The translations under genes and the position numbers were made by a program. Shown piece by piece: positions 35,416-42,679 of a DNA stretch of 42,679 bases. This DNA is from an uncultured Eubacteriales bacterium. Its GTDB lineage: Bacteria > Bacillota > Clostridia > Christensenellales > Aristaeellaceae. A model generated the notes under the pieces. The model was not told where the DNA came from and searched no databases. It saw nothing but the letters and a program-made list of their open reading frames with translations. The DNA is taken from positions 1 through 42,679 of the forward strand of contig OMZP01000025.1 of NCBI GenBank assembly GCA_900315585.1, in the 5' to 3' direction. Within the stretch, counting starts at the first letter, position 1, and each line of letters opens with the position of its first letter.

Positions 35416-36048
35416 CTAAATACTCTTGCTTCGCTCCCATCCGTCGCCCGCGTCGGTTTCGTGGCGGACGAAGTCGAAATCACAGCAGTCGCCGCCCTGG
35501 CACAGCGTCTTTGTGCGCTTGAAGTCGGTGTAGGGCAGGCTGCCGAAGTTGATTATGTCCGAATGGCAGAACATCGCGCCCAGTTTCATCAGGCCTTGCT
35601 CCTCGAAGATGTGCCGGTAGACGCACTCCCGGCACTCAAAGTGAAAGCGGTCCTTCGGGTCGTCCAGGTGCCATTCATAGCGCCAGCCCGCGCCGCTGCC
35701 ATGCCTGAAGCCGAAGGGCAGGATCTTCTTCATCATAGGCAGGAAGAAGGGCAGCCGCGCCATCCTCTGATAGGATCGGGGCGTCAGCGCCTTCCACATC
35801 TCCTCGGAGGTGATCCGGTAGGCCTCCGCCTCGCTCCTGCCGTGGGCCTGCAGGGTCTGATAGAGGGCGATGGACGTAAAGATCTGCGCCATGTGCTTGT
35901 AGTTGCCCGGATCGCAATACCGTTTCTCTTCCTCGATCAGCTCCCCGATCCGCCGATAGGCGTCCTTTCGGATGTCCTCGGGCAGGGTGGGAAAGAATTT
36001 CCGATAGCGGCTGACCGCCACCAGCTTCTCCGGTGTGTAGGCTTTCAT
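35416..36048 (-). CDS. L-2-amino-thiazoline-4-carboxylic acid hydrolase family protein
   Basis: This is a 210-residue protein matching the ATC hydrolase family, whose founding member opens the thiazoline ring of ATC on the way to L-cysteine. The C-terminal signature is present: CRECVYRHIFEEQGL, then AMFCHSDIINFG and FKRTKTLCQGGDCCDFDFV, with conserved Cys, Asp and Arg. The N-terminal half is helical. Many members in Clostridia lie beside methyltransferases and TetR regulators and are probably not true ATC hydrolases. Here it is third in the six-gene operon. Confidence 0.75.
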   Translation of the reverse strand: MKAYTPEKLVAVSRYRKFFPTLPEDIRKDAYRRIGELIEEEKRYCDPGNYKHMAQIFTSIALYQTLQAHGRSEAEAYRITSEEMWKALTPRSYQRMARLPFFLPMMKKILPFGFRHGSGAGWRYEWHLDDPKDRFHFECRECVYRHIFEEQGLMKLGAMFCHSDIINFGSLPYTDFKRTKTLCQGGDCCDFDFVRHETDAGDGWERSKSI

Positions 36049-36075
36049 ATCATTTTTCCTCTTTGGAAGTCAAAA

Positions 36076-36549
36076 CTACAGCGCCACGATCCCGGCAACG
36101 ATGGCGGCGCCGACAATCCAGATGGCCGTGAGGATGCCCCGCTTTTTCAACACCTGCGGCCAGGTCTGCACGAAGGGAATGGCCTCCGTGCCCGGGATGA
36201 TCCAGAAGGCGCTGTGGCCCACCCACAGCCTGTCGATCACGATGCCGTCATACCAGTTCATGACCTCCAGGAACAAACGCGCCTGCCAGCAGGCGTCCCG
36301 GAAGGTGTGGATGCCGTTCCAGACGCGGATGATCAGCACCAGCGCCGCCGCCATCACCGCAAAGAAGGCGATCATGAATCGCTTCCGTTTGCGGGCGACG
36401 GTGGGGCGATCCGTCAGGCCCAGCGCGTACACCTTCTCCTGAACGGGCTTCGGATAGAAGTACAGCCCGTTCAGCGGGCTGTTCCCCACGCCCAGCTTCA
36501 CCATCAGCGTGAACAGGGCACAGTACAATACCAGTTGCAACACGATCAT
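36076..36549 (-). CDS. small conserved integral membrane protein
   Basis: The 157-residue protein is of a family I cannot name. Hydrophobic segments lie at the N-terminus (IVLQLVLYCALFTLMVKLGV), the middle (MIAFFAVMAAALVLIIRVW) and the C-terminus (ILTAIWIVGAAIVAGIVAL). The loop between the last two has a distinctive WYDGIVIDRLWVGHSAFWIIPGT. The start at 36549 overlaps the preceding methyltransferase stop as ATGA. Its fixed position in a methyltransferase operon suggests it forms or recruits the membrane end of the same pathway. Confidence 0.7.
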   Translation of the reverse strand: MIVLQLVLYCALFTLMVKLGVGNSPLNGLYFYPKPVQEKVYALGLTDRPTVARKRKRFMIAFFAVMAAALVLIIRVWNGIHTFRDACWQARLFLEVMNWYDGIVIDRLWVGHSAFWIIPGTEAIPFVQTWPQVLKKRGILTAIWIVGAAIVAGIVAL

Positions 36550-37238
36550 AGTGTTCCCTTTCGGCACCGAAAGCAGCCGATGCCCTCGTAGCGGGTCACG
36601 TCCACCTCCGCGTACAGCTTGGACAGCCGCGCCCTCAGGCTCGCCTCGGTCTCATAGGGCGGCGTGAAGTAGCCCTTGGGCTGGTAGAGATGCCGGATGA
36701 ACCAGTCCGAGCGGGCGCAGCCGTCCTTGATGTAAAAGCAGCCGCAGAAGGTGCCGCCGGGCCTGAGCACCCGGAAGGTCTCGCGGTAGGCCGCCTCCTT
36801 GTCCGGGAAGGCGTGGAAGCCGTTCAGGGACAGCACGATATTGAAGCGGCCGTCCTCAAAGGGCAGCGCGCCCACGTCCCCCTGGAGAAAGCGCACGTTT
36901 TGAATGCCCATGCGCTCCGCCCGGGCCTTGGCCGCCGACATCATGTCCGGCGAATAGTCCAGGCAGGTGATGTCCGCGCCGGGCAGGTTCCGGTACACCG
37001 GCATGGTCAAAACGCCGGTGCCCACCGGCACCTCCAGCAGCTTTCCGGCGAAGTCCTCCGGCACGCCGGACAGGGCGCGCTCCAGATAGGCCAGGTTCTT
37101 TTCGCCGTCCATGTTCCAAACGATCCGGCAGATCGCCTTCCCCAGGAAGGTGGAATAGGTGATCATGCCGTCGTAGAAGCTGGCATGGCCGCCGGCCTGC
37201 TTGTAGGCGTTCCGGATCGCCGTGCGTCTGTCGCTCAT
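36546..37238 (-). CDS. class I SAM-dependent methyltransferase (first gene of operon)
   Basis: This is a soluble methyltransferase, 230 residues, of the UbiE/Methyltransf_11 type. Motif I is LLEVPVGTGVLTMPVYR, the strand 2 acidic end CLDYSPDMMSAAK, then FLQGDVGALPFEDGRFNIVLSLNGFHAFP and RVLRPGGTFCGCFY. VPVGTG replaces the common D/ExGxGxG. A C-terminal cysteine-rich end (GIGCFRCRKGTL) is unusual. GGAGGAGG precedes the ATG. It leads the six-gene operon behind the promoter at 37424-37452. Confidence 0.88.
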   Translation of the reverse strand: MSDRRTAIRNAYKQAGGHASFYDGMITYSTFLGKAICRIVWNMDGEKNLAYLERALSGVPEDFAGKLLEVPVGTGVLTMPVYRNLPGADITCLDYSPDMMSAAKARAERMGIQNVRFLQGDVGALPFEDGRFNIVLSLNGFHAFPDKEAAYRETFRVLRPGGTFCGCFYIKDGCARSDWFIRHLYQPKGYFTPPYETEASLRARLSKLYAEVDVTRYEGIGCFRCRKGTL

Positions 37239-37423
37239 AAGACACCCTCCTCCGCGTTCATCAAACAGGGCCCAGCCCGGGTCATACGGCTGAAAACAAC
37301 GCTTCCGTTCGCTGTATGAATTAGTGCATCCTAACCCAAACCCGGATGAACGCCCATCCCACCGCCGTCCATCACTGGCCGCGCTGTAGGATGGGCGAAT
37401 AACCCTGTTAGTTAGTGTTTACT

Positions 37424-37452
37424 ATTATAGCGCATGGAAGCCCCGTTGGCAA
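37424..37452 (-). promoter_or_regulatory. promoter of the methyltransferase operon
   Basis: On the minus strand TTGCCA (37447-37452), 17 bp, TATAAT (37424-37429). The leader is about 180 bases and begins with a GTTTAC/ACTAACTAAC stretch that may be an operator. The rest of 37239-37499 holds no gene. Confidence 0.7.
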
Positions 37453-37499
37453 GATACCGTCGACGATTGTTAACACAGCCTAATGTAAAACCTGTGCGA

Positions 37500-38087
37500 T
37501 CATACCAGCCAGAACACCACGCAGACAATCGCAGTCCCGGCGACCATGGTCCCGAAGGCGATGGGCCACCGGCCGCCCTTGTTGAAGCCGTAGAAGTCCT
37601 CCCAGCGCCCGTCCTCCGGCGAGAGCACCACCTTGTACAGGTACACCGCGCCGTAGAGCGCCACCGGGATCAGCCCAGTCATGGCGGTCCCGAAGCTCAT
37701 CCCCCGCTTCTCCAGCAGGCAGTAGGACAGGATCGCCAGCACCGGGCCGATCAGGTGCATGTACAGGTTGTCGCGGCTCAGCAGCTCCCCGTACCCGCCC
37801 ATGGAGGGCCCCAGGAACAGGAACACCGTCAGCAGCGTCACCGTGACCGACACCGTCCCCAGGTATTTCATCAGCAGCACCGCCGGAGATGGCTCGCCGC
37901 CGATCTGGCTCACCGCCATCGCCAGCGCCGCGAGGGCGCAGAAGGCGTTGGAGAGGACCGTGAAGAAGCGGAACGCCTTCAGGCCCTTGGCGAGCTGCCA
38001 GGCGCCGTCCTTCCGGAAATAGAAGATGAGGATGGCCAGCGTGGTCAGGAATATGACCGCGTTGATGATGATGGATGCCGTTCTCAT
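37500..38087 (-). CDS. Pr6Pr-like integral membrane protein
   Basis: This 195-residue protein has six predicted helices. Features recalling the Pr6Pr family are FRFFTVLSNAFCALAAL in helix 2 and LYMHLIGPVLAILSY in helix 4 with its conserved His. Function is unknown. I chose the ATG at 38087; the frame extends to 38225, but that part is translated from the repeat element next to it. It appears monocistronic, upstream of the methyltransferase promoter and transcribed the same way. Confidence 0.72.
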   Translation of the reverse strand: MRTASIIINAVIFLTTLAILIFYFRKDGAWQLAKGLKAFRFFTVLSNAFCALAALAMAVSQIGGEPSPAVLLMKYLGTVSVTVTLLTVFLFLGPSMGGYGELLSRDNLYMHLIGPVLAILSYCLLEKRGMSFGTAMTGLIPVALYGAVYLYKVVLSPEDGRWEDFYGFNKGGRWPIAFGTMVAGTAIVCVVFWLV

Positions 38088-38131
38088 TTCACCACGTCCT
38101 TCCGTACCCATTCGGGCGTTCGGCGATCTTT

Positions 38132-38280
38132 GGGGCTGTCTCAGAATACATCCGGACGCTGCCATCATCCTCGTAGGGGCGGCATATATGCCGCTGGGAG
38201 CGGACCCTCCGCCCGCGGACGCCATATATGCCGCCCCTACGGTGAAGATTGTGCCGTCGACGGAATACTGAGACAGCCCC
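38132..38280. repeat. MITE-like inverted-repeat element, copy 2 (GGGGCTGTCT family)
   Basis: GGGGCTGTCTCAG (38132-38144) is mirrored exactly at 38268-38280. The interior has GCGGCATATATGCCGC (38179-38194) and a second partial palindrome around GGACGCCATATATG, the same plan as the copy at 172-320. Its presence here shows that the contig is one genome at least this far. Confidence 0.75.
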
Positions 38281-38286
38281 TTCGCC

Positions 38287-39498
38287 CTATTTCGCCTCCC
38301 GCCTCAACGTCCGGCGGCGCACGGTCTTCTCGACCTCCACGATGGGGATGACGGCCAGGGCCATCGCCAGGGCGATCAGGTACTGGATGACGCTGATGGG
38401 CTGGAAGGAGAAGGTCTTGTTCAGGAACGGTATGAACACCACCGCGGCGGTGATCAGCAGGGAGAACGCCAGCGTGAGCCACAGCATGCCGTTCTGCTTC
38501 TTCATGGTAAACAGGGAGGCGATGCGGGAGCGCATGTTGAAGGAGTGGAAGATCTCGATCATGCTCAGCGTGAGAAACGCCATGGTCATGCCCGCCTGAG
38601 ATTCCGCCACAGCCCAGCTGCCATATTCCATCCTGTGACCGACAAAGAAGCTGAATACGGTCACCGCGGCGATGACGAACCCCTGGAAGAGGATGTCAAA
38701 GCCCAGGCCGTCGCTGAAGATGCTCTCCTTCCGGTCCCGGGGAGGCCGTTGCATGACATCCTTCTCCGCGTCCTCCATGCTCCATGTGACCTTCAGCACC
38801 TGACGGTCCATGCGCTTGCGATCCTTGTTGAATATCTGGATCTTGTCGGGTGTACAGACGACCATCTCGTCATTTTCTATGAGGTAGATGTCGCTGCTGT
38901 ACTTCAGCAGGGCGGTCATGTCGCTGGCAATAAAGTTGCAGTCTCTGCCGATGCCCGCGATGAGGGGCGTGTCTTTCCGATAGGCTACCATCTTCTCCGG
39001 CTCATCCGCCGCGACGGCTGCAAATGTGTATGCGCCCCGCATGCGGCTCACTGCCTCGTAGACAGCATCCTCCAGTTTTCCCTCGTACAGGACGCCGATG
39101 AGCTGGGCGATGACCTCAGAATCTGTATCGGAGATGAACTCGATCCCGTAGTCCTTCTTCAGTTCCTCCCGCAGCTCCGCGTAGTTTTCTATGATCCCGT
39201 TGTGGACAATGGCGATCTGTCCGCCCATGCTCATATGGGGATGGGCGTTGAGATCGTTGGGCGACCCGTGGGTCGCCCAACGTGTATGGCCGATCCCTGT
39301 GGTCCCTTCCATCCGTTCTCCCCGGATGCTCTCCTCCAGATTGGCGATCCGGCCCGCCTTCTTGCGGACCTTGATGCCCCGGCTCGTTACGAGGGCGACG
39401 CCGGCGCTGTCATAGACCCGGTATTCCAGTTTCTTCAGTCCGTCTATGATGATGGGACAGGCCTGCTCATGCCCCGTATATCCTACGATTCCGCACAT
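38287..39498 (-). CDS. chimeric ORF: GlmS glutaminase domain joined to P-type ATPase C-terminus
   Basis: The 403-residue frame is two unrelated halves. Residues 1-246 are the class II glutamine amidotransferase domain of GlmS: Cys2 in MCGIVGYTG, HTRWATHGSPNDLNAHPH, HNGIIENYAELR and KVTWSMEDAEK. One signature residue is altered (EYRVYDSAG for EYRGYDSAG). Both SIS isomerase domains are missing. From residue 247 it is the last part of a cation-transporting P-type ATPase: DVMQRPPRDRKESIFS followed by four to five helices. Neither part can perform its family reaction. The seam is at about 38760. AAAGGGG precedes the ATG, 24 bases after cdaR. Most likely an assembly join; otherwise a rearrangement remnant. 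Confidence 0.85.
   Translation of the reverse strand: MCGIVGYTGHEQACPIIIDGLKKLEYRVYDSAGVALVTSRGIKVRKKAGRIANLEESIRGERMEGTTGIGHTRWATHGSPNDLNAHPHMSMGGQIAIVHNGIIENYAELREELKKDYGIEFISDTDSEVIAQLIGVLYEGKLEDAVYEAVSRMRGAYTFAAVAADEPEKMVAYRKDTPLIAGIGRDCNFIASDMTALLKYSSDIYLIENDEMVVCTPDKIQIFNKDRKRMDRQVLKVTWSMEDAEKDVMQRPPRDRKESIFSDGLGFDILFQGFVIAAVTVFSFFVGHRMEYGSWAVAESQAGMTMAFLTLSMIEIFHSFNMRSRIASLFTMKKQNGMLWLTLAFSLLITAAVVFIPFLNKTFSFQPISVIQYLIALAMALAVIPIVEVEKTVRRRTLRREAK
38754..38766. other. probable contig or recombination junction
   Basis: The codon for Lys246 (38761-38763) ends recognisable GlmS sequence, and that for Asp247 (38758-38760) begins P-type ATPase sequence. To the left the DNA is GC-rich like the rest of the window; to the right it is visibly poorer in GC. 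No repeat or transposon end is seen at the seam; only a few bases of shared sequence (AAGG) could have joined them. Confidence 0.7.
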
Positions 39499-39522
39499 GT
39501 TTAACCCCTTTCTGTACGCTCG

Positions 39523-40722
39523 CTATTCCAGATTTACCTTGATCGTCTCCGGCGATACCGACACACTGACGCCGCTGCCTGCCGAAGCACTGACCTTTAC
39601 AGAATGCTCTCCCGCGTCAAGGCCGGACAGGTCGGCCGAGAGACTGATGTCACTTTCGCTGATATCGCTGATCTTCGACTCCTTGCCGGAAACTGTGACC
39701 TTGATGCTGCCAGTTTCTACCCTGGCATCCAGTCCATCCTCCGCATCGTTCAGGTCTACATCGCTTCCGCTCAGGGTGAACGTCTTACTCTTGTCGCCTT
39801 CCTCTTCCGCTTTAACAGTAACGGTCAGGTACAGTTCCTCCGAATCATCTGCCGCCTCTACGCCGTCAGGAAGGATCGGCGTGATCTTGATTTTCGTGTT
39901 TTTCTTTACATCGGAAAGATCTATGGTCTGGGCCTTGATCTGGTCAATATCATCGATCGTGCTGCTGTCACCCTTGATGGTAATAGTATCCGGCGCCTTG
40001 ACAGTCCTCTTGTATCCGTTGTCATCGGTTCCGGTGACCGGCACGTCCAGACTCACTTCCTTCGTGTAGCGCAGGACAGACGTAACTGTGGCTTTGTTCG
40101 TGGAAAGGCTGATATTATCAACCGTCTTTCCCCTGCTGTTTACCGGCGTGAGCGACGCCGTCTGGCTGGATTCACCGTCGCTGATATTCTCCGCGCTGAC
40201 TTTTGCTACGACTGAAGCAACCTGGTCTACCTGGGACTGGGATCCGCTGACCGTGACCTGAGACGGGGAAATATCCGTTGTCGTGGGTTCCGTTCCGCTT
40301 GCCTCATTGCCTGTGTACTGCACGCTGACGTCCCGTGTCTCCGATACCCGCTTCTCTACCGTAACGGTCGCCTTATAGGAAGACTGGTCGATGACCTCAA
40401 CGCTGTCTGGAGCGGTTATGCTGATCTTCAGCTGATTCGTCCCCTCCGCTGCATCGGAAAGATCGATCTTCGCCTTAAAACTGCTCTCTGTCAGACTGTT
40501 TACTGCGGTTCTTTTGCCCGTGACCTGAACGCTTACTGTATCCACGCTGACGTCCACGACCGCCAGTCCTTCGTCAGTCAGCACCTGTTCATTAATGGTC
40601 TTCACATTGATATGGCGGAACGTCCTGCGGGTCTCCGGATTCAGCTGCCCGACGACATAGAACCACAAAGCGACAGCCAGGACCAGGGAGATGATAAGAT
40701 TTGCCTTCTTACTTTGAAACAT
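39523..40722 (-). CDS. cdaR: YbbR-domain protein CdaR, regulator of diadenylate cyclase
   Basis: CdaR is a membrane-anchored extracytoplasmic protein that modulates CdaA. The roughly 399 residues have one N-terminal helix (LIISLVLAVALWFYVVG) followed by about four YbbR repeats, each with a VxVxG core (VSVQVTGKRTAV, VTVSGSQSQV, ITIKGDSSTI, VTVSGKESKI). I chose the ATG at 40722, which overlaps the cdaA end by 14 bases; the longer frame has no site. The order cdaA-cdaR-glm is conserved in Firmicutes, but glmM, usually next, is missing before the GlmS fragment. Confidence 0.92.
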   Translation of the reverse strand: MFQSKKANLIISLVLAVALWFYVVGQLNPETRRTFRHINVKTINEQVLTDEGLAVVDVSVDTVSVQVTGKRTAVNSLTESSFKAKIDLSDAAEGTNQLKISITAPDSVEVIDQSSYKATVTVEKRVSETRDVSVQYTGNEASGTEPTTTDISPSQVTVSGSQSQVDQVASVVAKVSAENISDGESSQTASLTPVNSRGKTVDNISLSTNKATVTSVLRYTKEVSLDVPVTGTDDNGYKRTVKAPDTITIKGDSSTIDDIDQIKAQTIDLSDVKKNTKIKITPILPDGVEAADDSEELYLTVTVKAEEEGDKSKTFTLSGSDVDLNDAEDGLDARVETGSIKVTVSGKESKISDISESDISLSADLSGLDAGEHSVKVSASAGSGVSVSVSPETIKVNLE

Positions 40723-41578
40723 GCTTCCCCTTCCCCAGCGCGCCGCTGATTCTCTCAAAGAGCGAAGGTTCTTCCTCGTCCTTTGGTATATACATATTGA
40801 GCAAAGTCTTCTCTACCGTTTTCCGGTCCATGAACCGGGATATCCTGCCGTCTCTGCACAGGGAAATAATGCCTGTCTCTTCACTGACGATCAGGGAGAC
40901 CGCATCGGAGTTTTCTGTAATCCCTATGCCCGCCCGGTGCCGTGTTCCCAGGCTCTTGTTGAGATCCTTGTTCTTCGTCAGGGGCAGGACGCAGCCGCCT
41001 GCGTAGATCCGGTCGCCCCGGATGATCACGGCGCCGTCATGGAGGGGCGATCCCTCATAGAAAAGATTTCCCAAAAGCTGCTCTGAGATCTCAGCGTCTA
41101 TGATGGTTCCCGTCTCCGCAATATCCTCCAGCGTCACATCGCCTTCGAATATGATGAGTGCGCCGGTCCTGGTGGCGCTGAATCCCGCCACCGCGTCGGT
41201 GATTTCATCGGCGATATGCTTGGCCTTATCCTTATCCACCTGGTTGAACCGGACTCTGCTGAGCTTGCTGCGGCCCATATACTCCAGCCCCCGCCGAAGT
41301 TCCGGCTGGAACAGTACGACCAGGGCAAAAAGCCCGACGGTAAATGCCCCGCCCAGGAACCAGTGTATGACATGAAGATCCAGAATGTCTGCCAGAAAAT
41401 AGGCCACGACAAGAATGATCAGTCCTCTCAGCAGCTGCTGGGCCCTGGTCTCCTTGATAAATTCCAGTATTTTATATAAAACAAATGTAGTGATGAGGAT
41501 ATCCAGCACATCATTAACGCCGATCCCTGCCACCGTCGTCTGTATGAAATTGGTGAAAAAATAACCGATCTGAGTCAT
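40709..41578 (-). CDS. cdaA: diadenylate cyclase CdaA
   Basis: CdaA makes cyclic di-AMP from two ATP, an essential messenger for potassium and osmotic balance. The 289 residues hold three N-terminal transmembrane helices (about 24-40, 50-66, 76-90). The DAC domain has the catalytic DGA (181-183, PLHDGAVIIRGDRI) and RHR (213-215, GTRHRAGIGITE). Length and motifs are normal. It leads the operon with cdaR behind the promoter at 41797-41825, with a leader of about 210 bases. Codon choice is less GC-biased than in genes left of 38760. Confidence 0.95.
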   Translation of the reverse strand: MTQIGYFFTNFIQTTVAGIGVNDVLDILITTFVLYKILEFIKETRAQQLLRGLIILVVAYFLADILDLHVIHWFLGGAFTVGLFALVVLFQPELRRGLEYMGRSKLSRVRFNQVDKDKAKHIADEITDAVAGFSATRTGALIIFEGDVTLEDIAETGTIIDAEISEQLLGNLFYEGSPLHDGAVIIRGDRIYAGGCVLPLTKNKDLNKSLGTRHRAGIGITENSDAVSLIVSEETGIISLCRDGRISRFMDRKTVEKTLLNMYIPKDEEEPSLFERISGALGKGKHVSK

Positions 41579-42025
41579 CCCTTACCCCTGTATATGTATC
41601 TGCTTTATTTGCATCTGCATCTGTGCGATGCGAAGCGTGCCGCGGATTGCGATCCGCTGAGTTCGCCGCGGATCGTGAGCCTGCCTGTGCACTGCGGCAT
41701 TAATCCTGTTGTAGACCCAAATTGTGTCAGCCATGCGTCCGCTCTGTGAATTCTGCATGTCGCACAGCTCCGGGCTTCCGCTTCTTTACCAGTTTCATTA
41801 TACAAAGAAATCCGCCACAGTTCAAGGGCAGTTGACCTCATGCCGGGAGGGATGGCGTTTGTGCAGCATTTGAATTTATCACTTGTCATCCCATCCCATC
41901 AGGAAATCTAATAAATCCACTTATATCGCAAAGCGTTGCTTGATTCCATTCTAATCGAAATTTCGCACAGTTCTTTGATTTTTTACGGATAGATGATTAT
42001 TTCTCCCCGGACGGATTCTGCTGTA
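41579..42025. other. 447-bp intergenic region: cdaA leader and promoter, no gene
   Basis: The right third holds no gene or clear terminator. The left part is the cdaA leader. On the minus strand it contains two copies of ATCCGCGGC flanking GCGGAT (within 41640-41680), so the middle segment can pair with either, giving two mutually exclusive hairpins. A small open frame (41605-41889) runs through promoter and leader and is not convincing as a gene. Confidence 0.55.
41797..41825 (-). promoter_or_regulatory. cdaA-cdaR promoter
   Basis: On the minus strand TTGAAC (41820-41825), 17 bp, TATAAT (41797-41802), about 220 bases upstream of cdaA. Confidence 0.7.
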
Positions 42026-42679
42026 TCAGTACTTCTCCATCGGCACCTTCTCTGTGGGCGCCGGGAAGCTCTCTGACAGGCGGGCGATCTCCTCTTCCGT
42101 CAGCCGGATATCCAGGGCATGGATGTTCTCGTCGATGTGTTCCCGGCTCACGGCCTTGGGGATCGCAGCCACATCGGGCTGCTGCAGTACGAAGGCGAGC
42201 AGCAGCTGGACAACGGAAATGCCCCGTTCCTCTGCCACAGCCATGACATTCGGGTCTGACATGAGCTGAGCTTTGGATACGCCGTCCTGGGTGACCATGG
42301 CGCCGGCCTGTCCCACCGGTCCATAGGCGATGACAGGCACGCCCTGCTCCCGCTGCCAGGGCAGCAGGTCATATTCTATGCCCCGGGAGCCCAGGTTATA
42401 CAGCACTTCATTGACGCAGCAGTTTCTGCCGTCGGGAACCCTCCAAAGATCCTCCATGTCCTCCACATCAAAATTAGAAACGCCCCAGCGGCGGATCAGG
42501 CCTTCTGATTTCAGCTGTTCCATGCACCATGCCACTTCCGCAAGGTCCGCATCTTCACGCCAGTGCAGCAGATAAAGATCCAGATAGTCCGTGCCCAGCA
42601 GCTTCAGGGAGCGGCGAAGACTGGAGCGGATATGGCGGCGGTTTGCGTTCTGGGGATACACCTTGCTGACGATATACAT
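42026..42679 (-). CDS. aldo/keto reductase, partial (5' end beyond window)
   Basis: The C-terminal 217 residues of an AKR are present; the first part of the barrel with catalytic Asp and Tyr lies outside the window. Visible family features are MYIVSKVYP (Lys), DYLDLYLLHWRED (His), RRWGVSNFDVEDM and the cofactor-binding AIPKAVSREHIDEN. The first Met in the window is internal, not a start. It resembles the 2,5-diketogluconate reductase-like or YeaE-like AKRs. It is transcribed toward cdaA, 447 bases away. Confidence 0.88.
   Translation of the reverse strand: MYIVSKVYPQNANRRHIRSSLRRSLKLLGTDYLDLYLLHWREDADLAEVAWCMEQLKSEGLIRRWGVSNFDVEDMEDLWRVPDGRNCCVNEVLYNLGSRGIEYDLLPWQREQGVPVIAYGPVGQAGAMVTQDGVSKAQLMSDPNVMAVAEERGISVVQLLLAFVLQQPDVAAIPKAVSREHIDENIHALDIRLTEEEIARLSESFPAPTEKVPMEKY

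Noticed and set aside
41605..41889. 94-residue open frame upstream of cdaA
   Set aside because: It overlaps the cdaA promoter and structured leader on the same strand and shows no coding character.

Overview
The window looks like a metagenomic contig from a GC-rich, strictly anaerobic, fermentative Firmicute (class Clostridia). The signs are a tRNA-Trp T-box leader, strong AGGAGG ribosome binding sites, TTGACA/TATAAT promoters with 17-18 bp spacers, YesM/YesN-type two-component control of a sugar ABC transporter, AdhE, and an NfnAB transhydrogenase. Family-level placement (for example Christensenellales or Oscillospirales) is only a guess. No tRNA, rRNA, CRISPR array or intact insertion sequence was seen.

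Layout. 1-414: repeats. 415-2568: tex. 2.7-15.6 kb: a divergent carbohydrate locus. Its leftward arm runs substrate-binding protein, two permeases, GH31 glycosidase, zinc dehydrogenase, aldo/keto reductase and FucU-type mutarotase. Its rightward arm runs sensor kinase, AraC-type response regulator and two Gfo/Idh/MocA oxidoreductases. Together they would sense, import, hydrolyse and redox-process one alpha-linked glycoside; no ABC ATPase is encoded. 15.6-18.5 kb: a PAS/HD-GYP protein and a double-domain PPK2 enzyme. 18.7-21.8 kb: a secreted ZinT-like/GLUG protein and an MBL-fold hydrolase. 22.0-23.8 kb: a promoter, Trp T-box and TrpB2-type tryptophan synthase beta chain. 23.8-29.8 kb: an APH-fold kinase, AdhE and NfnAB. 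30.0-31.5 kb: an aldo/keto reductase/CMD operon under a promoter with twin operators. 31.5-31.7 kb: a MITE-like hairpin. 31.8-33.1 kb: a TetR regulator and flavin reductase, autoregulated through a perfect 20-bp inverted repeat. 33.2-37.2 kb: a six-gene operon with three methyltransferases, an ATC-hydrolase-family protein, an alpha/beta hydrolase and a small membrane protein. I see no published system for this combination.

Right end. At about 38760 one open reading frame joins the glutaminase half of GlmS in frame to the C-terminal membrane part of a P-type cation ATPase. Everything to the right (GlmS fragment, cdaR, cdaA, partial aldo/keto reductase) is visibly less GC-rich and has the cdaA-cdaR-glm order of another Clostridia genome. 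A repeat family shared by positions 172-320 and 38132-38280 ties the left 38.3 kb together. An assembly chimera, or less likely a rearrangement, should be suspected at that point.
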